From positions 119,899,600 to 119,963,599 of the forward strand of contig CM073590.1 in the NCBI GenBank assembly GCA_037074705.1: a DNA stretch of 64,000 nt, in the 5' to 3' direction. The position numbers were made by a program, and so were the translations under genes. Below, piece after piece: positions 1 through 11,318 of this stretch. This DNA is from Zhengitettix transpicula. Its lineage: Eukaryota; Arthropoda; Insecta; Orthoptera; Tetrigidae. The notes beneath the pieces are model-generated. The model was not told the DNA's origin, searched no databases, and was given only the letters and a program-made list of their open reading frames with translations. How positions within the stretch are numbered: the stretch's first letter is position 1; each line of letters opens with the position of its first letter.

Positions 1-580
1 CTGATCCTTATATGCATCAATAATCTACCATCTGGAATTAATTCAGAGGATAGGCTGTTTGCAGATGATTGCATCATTTGCAGGTCAATAGAAAACCACA
101 CCAACATAAAAATGTTACAAAACAATCTAAACGAAGTTGTCTCTTAAACAAACATATTAAACAAACTTAAAATCCATAGTAGAAAAAGCAAATAAATTAG
201 CTTCTGCACATATAGAGCAAATATAACTTTTAAGTATAGCATAAATAGCACAGGAGTACCCCAAGCTAACACACGATTTAAATTTTTTGGCAATAGGGGA
301 CCCCACATAGAACAAGTTACAAGTGAGGCATAGAAGACAATACACTTTGTTATAAGAATTCTAGAAACAGGGTTGCACAAGCACAAGTCACGTCTTGTAC
401 ACAGCACTAGTACATCTGATTTTTGAATATGCATCAATCATATGAGATCATACAGAAAACCACACATAGCCTACCTTGAAAAAAATTCCAGAGAAAGCAG
501 AAAAATTTATTAATTGAGGTATTAGACATAGTGAGGAAAAGGTAAGATAGCTCTGAGAGTGAGATGCTAAAAATTAGACA
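1..580 (+). mobile_element. Decayed LINE (non-LTR retrotransposon) reverse transcriptase, 3' part
   Basis: Frame 1 from base 1 reads as the middle of a LINE reverse transcriptase. It has an INNLPSGI stretch, then LFADDCIICRSIE (the FADD active-site box), then a leucine-rich LQNNLNEV segment before a stop near 145. Further fragments of the same domain follow in shifting frames, including pieces like LVHLIFEYASII near 390-440, the usual region after the fingers/palm. Stops and frameshifts throughout mean it is dead. The FADDC wording fits Jockey/CR1-like clades, but the clade is inferred by eye. The element is cut by the window edge. Confidence 0.75.
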
Positions 581-1106
581 GTAGACTGCTCAGAGTCCGT
601 TACCCACATACGTATGATTGGAAGACAGTTTTACAAGTGAATGCTGTGTGGTCTGCCCTGGGGCTGGTCTCGGATATTAACTGCCATGAGCAGCTCATGG
701 AGGTGACACCTCAATAGACTGTTATCCCACCGTTCACCAACTCCTCTCATCATGCCACACCATTTGAGAGTCCTCCAAAGAGTGCTAGTACTAGGGGGAC
801 TCCTCCCCCAATGGAGACTAGTAATAGTTCGATGTTGCTCTCACATACATCTACCACACCTGACTACTGGAAACAGCAAGACTGTTACACACTTACATGG
901 GATTAGAAGTGCCGAGACCAGTTTTAAGGGTAGACATGCCATGTGGTCTACCCCTTGGCCCAGATACTATCTGGGGAGCAGCATCCAGGACAACACCTCA
1001 AATGTCTGTTATCCAGCCGTCTACCCGTTTTTGGGACTATTATAATAAAAAATCAAACAATTATTTTAATGGCAAATCAGTTATTCATGTTTTTGAAAAG
1101 GAAAGA
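581..1106. other. Unassigned sequence right of the LINE remnant
   Basis: Moderately GC-rich stretch with only short overlapping ORFs. Two segments, near 612-665 and 915-970, look distantly alike (both contain a TGTGGTCT...CC..GG.C core) and may be a diverged duplication or the LINE 3' untranslated part. No gene is recognised. Confidence 0.3.
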
Positions 1107-1436
1107 TCATTCTTTAACACATGGCAGGAAGAGAGAATAGTAAAAAAAATCCCAAATACAGGTTTCTGATTTGAATTGCTCAATGCCTGTGCTCACTGTA
1201 GAACCATCGATCAGTGGCAAATGCAGCCATTGGGTTGCAGGACTGACGAATAAGTCAATTACTTGATCAAGTGAATTCAGTTTGTGTTTAGCCTGGATGA
1301 CAAAACCAGTTTGCATGACATTATACCCGAAGATCAGGGCTCTGCCCTTGAATTTTGTTTTTGTGACATTACTGGTTTCCAGTCTGGTGACACCAACTTT
1401 TGATTTAAGCCATTCTCTATCCCTCTTTCTTGTCAA
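1107..1436 (-). other. Open reading frame of unknown origin, no ATG
   Basis: A 109-codon frame is open on the minus strand but begins at TTG with no in-frame ATG. The predicted peptide is mixed in composition, without low complexity, and has a segment around LDQVIDLFVSPATQWLHLPL. I do not recognise it. The sequence upstream on the minus strand has no good polypyrimidine tract, so it is a weak candidate for the next exon of the gene at 1,692-1,948. It could equally be a captured or decayed TE fragment. Confidence 0.2.
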
Positions 1437-1691
1437 ATTGAATTAATTTGATGTCACATTATGGACATTCAGGACAGGAATTTTTTTTCAAAACTTTCTA
1501 ATAATAGCTTCCTTACGAGAGATTACATATATATTTTTTATTTAATTAACATAAAAGCAACTCTATAATTCATTTACATTAATATATTTTGTAGAAACAC
1601 ATAAATTAATTAGATATGTTTTATATATAATATTTATCATTATTAGAAATATACAGAATCTGCAATTTAATAAATTCAATAAGTAACATAC

Positions 1692-1948
1692 TGTGCCACG
1701 TGTTGGGAGTCAGAATCATCACTAGCAGATAGACTATGAATGTTAGATGAACAGCTTGCTGCTATTTCCAATTCTTGCTCACTGTCATCACTTTTCACAG
1801 AAGGAAAGTATTCTATGGACTTTTCATAATCAGGTTGACTATAATCTTTCTTCATAGATATTGGCGAGTTTGGAGCACTTGAATCGCTAGAGATTGTTAT
1901 TATATTATCCATAATTAATCAACCAATATCAGAATTTCTAACATGTGT
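1692..1948 (-). CDS. Probable first coding exon of an unknown gene with a SUMO-interacting-motif-like N-terminus (partial)
   Basis: The exon is bounded on the minus strand by an acceptor (TTTTTCAG before 1,948) and a donor of GTATGT type after 1,692. The coding part starts at the ATG at 1,912 and gives 73 codons plus two bases. The N-terminus MDNIITISSDSS has the hydrophobic-core-then-serine/acid pattern of a SUMO-interacting motif. The rest is rich in Ser, Asp and Glu and is probably disordered. A short upstream ORF of nine codons opens at about 1,944 in the same exon. The gene would continue leftwards and probably out of the window, since I cannot place the next exon with confidence. Function is unknown; nuclear SUMO-pathway or chromatin proteins often begin this way, but that is inference. 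The unusually clean reading frame in AT-rich DNA supports it being real. Confidence 0.45.
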
Positions 1949-2427
1949 CTGAAAAATGAATCAATACATAAATATCATTGACAATGTCATCATTTGATAA
2001 TTCTAGAAATAAAATGCATGTTGGTGAAGTAGTTGACAAAATTTAATTGCTTCTATCTCCGTAATTTCGAGTAGGCAAGAAAAAAATCTATCGGTTTGTT
2101 CTTTACGATGGCTGATATTTTAATCGTTTCCATTTACGTATGTTGGTTATTAGCCTAAAATTTATTTTATATATTACCAATAATGATATACATAAATGTT
2201 TAATGTTTCAGAATAATACTCGTGAATACATAAGTATTTTTTTAAGTCTTCATTTCGCCAGTGAGAACTTTCCGATGATGTGGGACTAAATAAAAACCAC
2301 AGATCTCTTCCTCTCCTTTTTTGTATTACTCTAAATTCATGAATTTGAAAAGTTAAAAATGAGGTTTTTCGCCTTGTTTTAACTGAATAAAAATACGATA
2401 TTATTAATCGTATGAATACAAACTCAC

Positions 2428-2640
2428 CTTCAAGTCATTCTTACTACAGTCCTGTCCATAATCCTGCTTAAATCCAAATCAATCCAATTCTCGCGGTATA
2501 CATGAAACAATTGAAAGTAAAGTAACACTCGGAGCAGTTCTGCAAACCACAAGAGCGAAAGAAAAGAATAGTTTAGTCAATACACTTTGCCCGATTTCCC
2601 ATAACGTAAACATGGATAGGTTAACGTAGAATAGACGGCC
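2428..2640 (-). promoter_or_regulatory. Possible 5' UTR exon and promoter region of the minus-strand gene
   Basis: A strong donor (GAAG|GTGAGT on the minus strand, exon end at 2,428) lies about 480 bp upstream of the acceptor of the SUMO-motif exon. No coding frame runs through it, so it would be non-coding. The transcription start is not visible; the right limit given is a guess. Only transcript data can confirm it. Confidence 0.25.
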
Positions 2641-3351
2641 AGGATCTCCGACAGAAACATAAAATTATATTGACTACGTTCGAAATAAAATCACATGTTG
2701 ATGCTGTGGTGGAGGGGAGGGGAAGAGAGTCGATACATAAATTCTTAACAATTCTTAGTCATTAATGAATCATAAATTCCTGTGAACGATCTAACTGAAA
2801 CTCTAAAATTTACTTATGCGTAAGACTCTGATTTACGTTAGTCTTGTTTATTAGACATGTTACATTTATTTGCAGAAAAATATAGTTTTAATTTTAATAA
2901 AATTGATGCATTAAGGTTTTAATTGATATTATATTTCAGACAGATGCATTTAATCATATTTTTGAGAATGTTTAACAATATTATGTTTGAGTACATATAA
3001 TTATATATACAAATTGACTTTGGAGGAATTGTTTAAACTATATTGTTTTAAAAGTCACATATTTTATATTAAAGTTCATTAAGTGTTTCGGGCGGGAACG
3101 TAATTTAATTTTTTGTTTTAAGCCACTGACAGATTAAGCGGCCTATACACAAGCAGAAAAACTGAGTCTTTTAATGACTCGGTTGAGGTATGTTAACTAT
3201 ACTTGCAGGGTATAGATAGGTCACACACCGGCCAAGTCATCTTGTTCTGGATAAATCCAAATCTGTGAACTGTCTCAGCTCACAATCCATCATTATTAGT
3301 CAAGACGGCATTTAGATTATGAAAATTGATTAGAAATTTATTCACGATTTA
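2641..3351. other. AT-rich intergenic DNA, nothing recognised
   Basis: No ORF, repeat structure or RNA gene was seen. It contains an ordinary AT-rich background with a few short GA-rich tracts near 2,706-2,730. Confidence 0.4.
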
Positions 3352-3353
3352 TA

Positions 3354-4561
3354 CTTCGGTTGTTTGATAAGTCTTGCAAAAATGAATTTTTTTAGAAAAC
3401 CTATTTTATTTCTCAACATAGTCTCCTTCCTTGTCTATACACTCGGCCCAGCGAGTTTCCAATTTTTTCAACCCATCACAAAGATAGGTTTTGTCAAACT
3501 GCAAAATACTCCGTCACGGCCTCGATCACTTCTTCATTTGATGAATATTTCTTCCCACAAAGCTTAATTTTCAAGTTCGGGAACAAGAAGTCAATTGGTG
3601 CTAGGTTTGGTGAATAGGATAGATAATAAACCAATTCTAATCCCAAGTCGTACACTTTCGCCATTGAGACTGCTGCTGCGTGCGCTGGCGCATTGACCTG
3701 GTGAAACAGCACTTTCTTGCGCGCCAATATTGATCGTTTCTCAATCAGCATCCGTTTCAAACTATCCAACAGAGTGACATAATAGAGCAAAGTTATGGTT
3801 GTGCCCTTTCCAAATAAATCTATGAATATTATACCTTGAGAACCCCTAACGACATTGGCCATCACTTTTCCAGCTGACAATACGGTCTTCGCCTTTTTTA
3901 TGCACTTTCACCAGCTTTTGACCATTGTTTTGAATTATGTTTGGTCTCTTGAGTGTAATGATGGATCCAAGTTTCATCGGCGGTTTCGAATCAGAACAAA
4001 AAAGTCTTGTGGGTTACGCCTAAACATTGCTAGATTCTGCGATGAAATGTTTTTCCGAATTCATTTTTGGTTCAATGTCAACATTTGCGGCACCCATCGC
4101 TGACCAAATTTTTTCGTCAACAATTTTTCATGGAGGATGAATTGAATCGTTCCGTTGAGAAGCCTACGGCATCATACCTCACGCACTTTTAGTCTACAAT
4201 CTTCCATTACGACATTGTAAACTTTTTCGATATTTTCCTGAGTGGAGACCTCAATTGGGCGGCCGGTGCAAGTTTCTGCGACCTCGTTTAAACTCATTAA
4301 TTCAGAAGTTTATGGTCTGCAATGGTGGTGCAGAGTCCACATGAACCTCATCCAAGTCGGGTTTGATTTGTGCATTTTTTCTATTGTCTCCTTCTGACTA
4401 CACATCTAACACAACAGAAGGCTGCCAACAATAAACAATTCTGGAATATATTTAAAACTTTTAGGAATATCTTTGAAAGGATCATGTTTACCAACAATGT
4501 CGCGAAAGTGCCAAATTTCCCGCTCTTTCATAAAAATTTACGACTTATCGAACAACCCACG
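3354..4561 (-). mobile_element. Decayed mariner transposon with terminal inverted repeats and TA target duplication
   Basis: Terminal inverted repeats share GGTTGTTYGATAAGTC at both ends, flanked by TA at 3,352-3,353 and 4,562-4,563, as expected for Tc1/mariner. The transposase lies on the minus strand. The longest open part (3,494-3,880) covers the C-terminal half, recognisable from KKVLFHQ.NAPAH, YSPNLAPIDF and KKYSSNEEVIEA. The aspartate expected after HQ in mariner is Val and the one in YSPDLAP is Asn, so the catalytic triad is damaged. The N-terminal half is broken by stops and frameshifts. At about 1.2 kb it is close to the usual 1.3 kb mariner length. It is not mobile on its own. Confidence 0.85.
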
Positions 4562-4563
4562 TA

Positions 4564-6044
4564 GGAAAGGAAGAATGTTACATTTCAATTTATGAATTGT
4601 ATCCCATGTTTTTTGACTGACATATAAATATTATGTAAAGAAAAATTTAAAAACCGAGTCTTTGGATAAACTGCTGACATTTTGCAAAACAATACCGGCC
4701 GTAATTTATGATTAATTTTGTGGTATTATAATTTAATAACGTCCACCGCGATTTCAGGTATTGTTTAGAAGAATGATCAAGCCGAAATACCACCTACAAA
4801 TTCAAGATCTTCGTAAGAACTTCCTGACTCCAAAAATCTTAAGAGTTGGAACAAGTCGCTGATGTGGTCGGCTGAATTCTCTCATCTGTTTATTATTTTT
4901 GCATAATCTATGTAAGAAATTGAAAATGTATCCAATTCATTTCCAGGTAATAGTTGAGATAATTCCGTCCAATTTCACGGAATCCCTCGAAAACAGGTAA
5001 ATGACTCAGTATCCCCTTTTTCTTTTCAATCCATCTTTTACACAAAACTGAACGAGCTTTACGATTTTGCTTCCCTTAAAATATAAGTTGCCAAACACAT
5101 AACTTTCGTTTTTGAGTTCATAAAAGATACTAACTGCGAAGTCGGACGTGACGGGACCCCTTTAACTTCCGACTGGCTGTCGGCACCTGGGGACGACGAT
5201 AAACCTGAGTTTTGCCCCATACGCTGAAGGGATAGGTCCGTCGGGGGCAAAATGAATTTCTTTTCCCGTGCTAAAATATGCTGTGTTTGTATAAGGACGG
5301 CTGTGGGATTGGCCCGTGAGGAGCAAATATTGCCAGGTCAGGCGTGACGGGAATACGCCCAGTGTGTAGTGATCTTTTTTGCGTTCAGTTGACTGAGAAT
5401 TGACTAATGAAATTGCGTTCCATAATGGATAACAGCCATGTAGTAAACGCGTGGAATTCATTAAATAACTGGACACACTTTCAATGTAGGTCCAAATATG
5501 TTACAAGCAAAAGTAGTAGCCGAAATCGTTATTTTAAATGGGGCTGGTAAAAAGCGCATATTTGTACAATCAATTCAGTTCAGTTGATAGAAACGAAGGG
5601 GAATTGATAAACAGTAAACGTCTTAGAGTTGAGAACGAATGTTGGAGGTCATAGTATAAACTCTCACTGAAATTTCATTTGTGAAATGATCTTACTCATG
5701 ACCTTGCAGGCCAGATTATTCGAACAACTGAATTTGGTCGGCCCGTTTCCACCAGACGAACATTAGGCGTCGTTGACGAATGCGACGCGAGGAGGATTAG
5801 GTTGAGTGATTTGTACATAATAAAATGTCAACAGTCTCACTAGAATATTTTTGTCATTTTGTAGAATTAGCTCTTATAAAATAAATGGACAATGGCGATA
5901 AGCCCACAAAATATCCCTGAAGTAGATTTGAGTTTAATGAGAGCAAAAATATATAACCAAGTTAAAAGTTTTAAATAGTATATGATTTCAGTTATTTTTA
6001 ATGTGATTTCTGATAGTTTTAAAGTTTGGAAATAAAAGAGTATA
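4564..6044. other. Unassigned region between two mariners
   Basis: Two overlapping minus-strand frames (5,059-5,250 and 5,162-5,476) lie in a slightly GC-richer patch. Neither matches a family I know and neither has a credible start context. The patch may be an old TE body. The rest is AT-rich without recognisable features. Confidence 0.3.
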
Positions 6045-8059
6045 TACGAGTTGTGTTCAAAAAGTAACAGGAATTTTGTAATTTCGCGGGTTGTATTAAT
6101 CCTTTTCACTCTATTTTCTCGTCGTTGTGTTGGTAAAAATGTCTGTACATTGTTAGCCACATCGGATCTTTACGCTGTTGTCAGCTGTTACTACCATCAG
6201 AGAATTTGCATTAAATTTAGCTGTAAGAATGGAATAAAGTTTAACAATGTTTTAGAATTGTTAAATAATGCTTTTGGTGTGTCTGTTATGAATCAAACAA
6301 GGATTTACGAAGGCCTTGAAGTCGTTGAAGATGGCGGTCGCCCTGAACGCCCCAGCTCATCAACAATCGATGATAACGTGGAAAATGTGAGAGAAATGAT
6401 TATGAACGATCGCCGAATAACAATCACATAAGTCGCTGATGATGTTGACATTTCAATTAGCGCATTCCATGAATTTTTTTTTGTTTATTTTGGGTACGAA
6501 ACGTGGGACAGCAAAATTTGTCTCAAAATTGATGAATTTCGAATAAAAACAGCGGCGAATGAAAGTTGCTCAGGAGTCGGTAAATGAAGTCAACAACTAT
6601 GCAGAACTACAGAAACGTGTCATAACAGGGGATGAAACATGGGTTTACAGATGTGACGTCCCAGCGCAGGCATTCTGGATCGCCAAGACAGAAAAAAGCT
6701 CGACAAGTGCGGCCCAATGTGAAGATTATGCTCACAGTCAGTGGCGGCTCGTGCATAAGTGCTCATGTGCTACATCACATAAATTAATTTAGAAATAAAT
6801 AATTTTTCTTAATGGGAGAGTCGCTGACATTAGTGTATATCATCTAATGAAGACGAATAAATCAAATTCATTCCAAAAAATCCAATTTAATTTTTAGAAC
6901 CTTCGTAATAATTGTGTATCAACATTGCGAATTTATGCTTCGATATCAAAGACTTGCGGTGCGTCGCCTTTTCAGCAGCACCGGATTCGGCGGTTTAGTC
7001 ACAACTGCGCCACCCGTAAAGCTCGACAAACTGCTAGCCTTGTGTGCTACTATGCCGACAGCACAAGGAAACGGAAGAACCCCCCCGTGCTATAACACAG
7101 AGCATGGCCGCATCAAGCGACGTAATCAACGAATCAAAATAAATTCGAACTATTCACAAGTCATAAATCTTATTTTGTAATACTTTATATTTTCAAAACA
7201 AAAATAATAATCGTTCATTTTTGGTTAAATAAAAAAATCTAAGGTTATTGTAAAGAAAACAAAACTTAAGAGGCATCACAGTGCAACAATCCACCGCACG
7301 ACCCTCAACACAAAACTGCTCAGTGGCTTGTTCCGAAAATTAACTTTATGTAAAATATTTACTAAGAAATATACTTTCAGGTTAGAAATGGTAAATTATT
7401 CCGCGTTTAAAAATTAGACACTATTGGAAATTATGTAGCACATTACGTGTCAGGTCAGAGTATTGGTAACACTATCACTGATATAGTTTCATTATTTTAC
7501 ATAGTTATCATCGTAAAAATGGTTGTTTGGGGTAATGTAGCACATAACTTCAAAAACTCACGAGCCGCCACTGTTCACAGTGCTCTTCGATTTTAACGAC
7601 GTAGTGATTCATGAGTTCTTGCCGCAAGGTCAAACTATCAATAAGTAGTAGGCCGTTTGATGTAAAGTAATCCGAAAATTAAAAAAAACGCTCGGAATTT
7701 GTGGCGAAACAATTCATGGCAATGACAATGCACCTGCGCACACTTTATTGCTTGTTCGTAACTTTTTGACCAACACTGTAATGATGACCCAGCCTGCATA
7801 TTCACCAGACATGGTCCCGTGTGACTTTTCTGTTCTCAAAAATAAAGAGAACCTTAAAGGGCCGTCGTTTTACAAACACGGATGAGATTAAAAGCGCATC
7901 GCTGAAAGAGATAAAAGCTGTATCAAAGATCGAGTTTCAGAAGTATTTCGGGGAATGGGAGAGTCGCTGGCATCAATGTATATCATCTAATGAAGACGAA
8001 TAAATCAAATACTTTCCAAAAAATCGGAAATGCCCGTTACTTTTTCAACACACATCGAA
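6045..8059 (+). mobile_element. Decayed mariner transposon interrupted by a hAT insertion
   Basis: The ends form an imperfect inverted repeat (TACGAGTTGTGTTCAAAAAG against TTCGATGTGTGTTGAAAAAG on the other strand). They are bounded by TA at 6,043-6,044 and 8,060-8,061. The + strand holds the transposase in pieces: an N-terminal helix-turn-helix region with RICIKFSCKNGIKF and RPERPSSSTIDDNVE up to about 6,430, then VITGDETWVY near 6,625, and after the insertion FLFSKIKRTLKGRRF and KSASLKEIKAVSKIEFQKYF to about 8,003. Several stops and frameshifts make it inactive. Without the 835-bp insert and its 8-bp duplication the element is about 1.17 kb. Confidence 0.85.
6739..7573. mobile_element. Non-autonomous hAT element nested in the mariner
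   Basis: The element begins with CAGTGGCGGCTCGTG and ends with its exact complement, a 15-bp perfect terminal inverted repeat of hAT type. Subterminal copies of ATGTGCTACAT extend the symmetry. It is flanked by 8-bp direct repeats (CTCACAGT at 6,731-6,738 and TTCACAGT at 7,574-7,581, one mismatch), the hAT signature. Removing it rejoins the mariner transposase. No transposase is encoded, and the 88-codon frame at 6,914-7,180 is probably chance. Confidence 0.85.
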
Positions 8060-8061
8060 TA

Positions 8062-9763
8062 AAAACCGTTGGCAGAACTGTTGGTTCCCAGACGGATTAA
8101 GGTGGTCGTGTCTTCATATGGACAGAAATTGGAATCTCCGCGTCTACTGCACAGCTTATCTCTTTTTAGCAAGTCCATTAACTTCTCAATAAACCGGCTG
8201 CTTCTCGACGAGTTTCTTCTGTTTATTTAGACTATTCTCCTTGGGTCACGCACACAAAATTACTCTGTCCACTCTACTCCTTCATCGCCACTTTCTGGTT
8301 GTCTCCACTCCATCACCACATCACGACAGTCGCATTTTCGTGCACAAAAGTCCCTTAACATATTTTTCTGTCTCCGGTAATCCATAACGATGACTTACCC
8401 ATCCAGACTATGCTGCTGGCTTTAAATATTGGTAAACGATTGGAACGGTTAAAAATTAAATAATTAGCTGCGACAAAAATAATGCGTTACATAATAATTT
8501 ATTAAGCCCATCCATCCTAAGTATCATGTTATTCCATACAAGAATAGGATTAGCATTCTACAAAAAATTACAATAGTATCATCAGAAATATGCTCTATTT
8601 TAAATAAACTATGTTAAATATGAAAGTATCAATGATACGTTTAATTACATAAATCAACTAACGAACAATTTGGAACTTATTATGTACAATAATAATACAT
8701 ATTATTATTTAACTCGACAGTTAGTTATTATGTAAACAAATGAATAAATATCCATGTTCGATTATAACTCACATCGTGCAAAACATCTCTCTTTGATCCG
8801 CTCCTTCTTGAACTGTTCATTTTATGATTATGAAAGTAGCGCAGACACAATACTACTCAAACTTCATAAATGATTTATTCATAACGGATCGTCCCCTCCA
8901 GTACTCAGTGAGAATGATTCGTCAGTTCTATGGCAGAGGAAGCTGTATATTATACGGATTAAAGCGAACGTCCGTTACGTTAATGACGCAGATTGAATGA
9001 ACACTATTTGACTTAACAAATCACAACAACACAGTGAACAGCCTACTTAATAATCAGTTTTGAATAATAATAACGATTATTACTTGTATGATGCAGGATT
9101 TCATGTGTAGACTAGATTTCATTTTTATTTCGGCAAGACCATTTCATACTTTGTACGTTACATACATCCCAAGTTTATGTAAAATTATTAAACACTTTGG
9201 GCAGAGAAAGATAATTTTAAACAAAACAGTACTGCTTGGGAAGCTAGGGGTCTAAATGGAAGAATTTCTCGAAAAACGATAATAATACAAATATTTTTGT
9301 AAAAAGATTCATACGCATTTCAACAAAATGTACTTTAATCAAAGGGAACATCGCGGTGACGTGGAAATACATTAATTTATTAATAACACAGAAACATTTC
9401 CTCTGCCCTTTAAAGCTTCAAAATCTTCTGACCTCAGCTATTAGTGAACCCATACTCAATTTCACGCCTCAGAAGAATAATTCAGGGTTTATTCGACTCT
9501 TATTGGTTAAGAAAGAAAATATCTCCTTCCATTAAAATGTGTATAACGAGAGTAATGCACTTTTTTCCAAATAAATATTCACTTTCCTCCCTTCACCAAG
9601 GTATGCATCAAATTTTAGCGGAGTGGTGGTGTGTAGAAAGACTACAAATTAACAAGTTTTATTAAATAATGAAATTCCGCGTTTGGCCTTAATTTATTTG
9701 ACCAATTTATTTATAAATGATAATTTTACCAATGATCGAAGGTTTTTCTCAGCGTATATGTAA
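8062..9763. other. Unassigned AT-rich DNA
   Basis: About 8,070-8,400 is pyrimidine-rich and less AT-biased and may be part of an old repeat. The remainder is AT-rich, and the 73-codon frame at 9,444-9,665 shows no family features. Nothing else is supported. Confidence 0.3.
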
Positions 9764-10249
9764 GTACGTTTCCATTTCTACAAATTTGTCCCGCAACATG
9801 TTACCGACGCATCTGTTCGAAAATTTGTAGCAATGGAAACAGTCTGCAACATGTTGAGCATCAAGTTCCTGTTAAATCTCCGGCCCAACAAGATTTAGTA
9901 AAAATTCAAAATCACTTGATGTCATTCTAACAAGATTCTCGTACCCAGTTTGGAGACGCAAGTCTCGCATCAACGATTTCTGAATGTTTTCTACCTAAAA
10001 AAAACTTCTAAACCACCATCTCGGTCGTTTTCGCCGGTATTTACGAAGTTCGTGAATGGCTCCTGCCATTACCACAAAGTTGAAGTAGCTCAACTAACCT
10101 GAAAAATCACTCAAGAGACACTGAATCTGATTAACAGTGCAAACAAACTTTACAAATGTGGCAGGTGTCGTAGTAAAATGAAAGAATGACGCGCAACATG
10201 TTGCCGGGGCTTGTTGCGCGACACGGAATTTGTCAGAATGGAAACGTAC
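9764..10249. mobile_element. MITE-like element with GTACGTTTCCATT inverted termini
   Basis: The left end GTACGTTTCCATTTCTAC... is mirrored at the right end (...AGAATGGAAACGTAC), and the match continues through an AAATT segment. The palindromic word CAACATGTTG recurs inside (near 9,793, 9,847 and 10,195). The length of 486 bp without a coding frame fits a miniature inverted-repeat DNA transposon. I see no clear target duplication, so the superfamily (PIF/Harbinger-like or other) is left open. Confidence 0.6.
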
Positions 10250-10570
10250 CGATCTTGGGATTTCACCGAGACAAGTAGAGATAAGAAAGATGGCAGAGTG
10301 CACCTTGGAAACGTCGTTGCTTATTCTTAATTTGCCCCTGGCGGCATTCGAAGAACTACGAATCTTATGATAATTTTATTAATTGCATTTAGATGAGCAA
10401 AAAAAATCTGATCTCTTTAACGGCTGAAGTTAAATATGGATTAGAATAAAACCAGGCAGTTATCGTTGTGTCCATTCGTCGTCATGAAGCTGAGCTGGTG
10501 GTGATGCTTTCTCCTCGCCAAACACTTAGCAAGTTATAAACGAATGAACGCAGCCAAATTAGTTAGAATT
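10250..10570. other. Short spacer, nothing recognised
   Basis: AT-rich DNA between the MITE and the fold-back repeat. The minus-strand frame overlapping its left end is carried by the MITE and is not a gene. Confidence 0.35.
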
Positions 10571-10740
10571 AATTTATTAACAAAAACTTAAATATTAACA
10601 CGTTTCGTTCTCAATCTAGGACTAAAATTTTTGTAGAAAATTCGGAAATGTATGAAAATTATTTAATTCATAGTACACTTGATGAAGCGCTAGATTGAGG
10701 ACGAAACGTGTTAATATTTAAGTTTTTCGTTAATAAATTA
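10571..10740. repeat. Fold-back repeat with 50-bp arms and a GAAACG box
   Basis: The left arm (10,571-10,619) and right arm (10,690-10,740) are near-perfect inverted copies separated by about 70 bp. The right arm reads CTTGATGA, then 17 bases, then GAAACGTG, close to the CTGATGA...GAAA spacing of a hammerhead core but with an extra T. It has the same overall design as the fold-backs at 11,319, 41,654, 58,569 and 59,195. Confidence 0.65.
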
Positions 10741-10930
10741 TTTCTGAGTAATTCGGCTGTTTTCATACATTTATAATTATATGAAGTCTGATAAATAAAA
10801 CTATTAACTTTGCAAGTTTTATCTGAAACTCGAACACGAACTTGCGCGTCACTCGCCACCAACGTTATTTTAAGTAAAACATTTTCCTCGCTGATCTCTG
10901 GAACTCAAATAATCCCATTTGTTAAATAAA

Positions 10931-11030
10931 TTACATGGTTGCCAAAAATTTGGATATCTGTTCTCTGTTCCGCTCCGAAATTACACGGTTGCCAAATATT
11001 TGGATATCTGTTCTCTGTCCCGCTCCGAAA
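10931..11030. repeat. Tandem duplication of a 50-bp unit
   Basis: Two adjacent 50-bp copies (10,931-10,980 and 10,981-11,030) each run from TTACAYGGTTGCCAAA to CGCTCCGAAA and differ at only three positions, so the duplication is young. Short frames on both strands come from it and are not genes. Confidence 0.9.
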
Positions 11031-11318
11031 TTTATGGCTAGTCACAGAATTGACCATGGAAGCACCGGATATCAGCCGTATTTCTATGACTGTATTTTTC
11101 ACCCGAGGTGCGTGTCTTGGTATCTGGTACAGAGATTACTGATCCTGACTTTCTTGACGCCACCGAGCACCCGGAAAAACTCACAAGCTCTCAACTATTG
11201 CTAATAATTTAAATAAAAATGTATATTACAATATGCTTCTATACGAACAAATAGATAATAATCTCCACTAGATTATCTTTGACTGTACTGTATTCTTAAT
11301 TAACTAATTATAGAACCA

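Noticed and set aside
1107..1436. Possible next exon of the minus-strand gene
   Set aside because: No acceptor with a pyrimidine tract and no phase support; listed only as an unknown frame.
4264..4330. Possible host gene in the left mariner region
   Set aside because: All sizeable frames between 3,354 and 4,561 are pieces or shadows of the mariner transposase.
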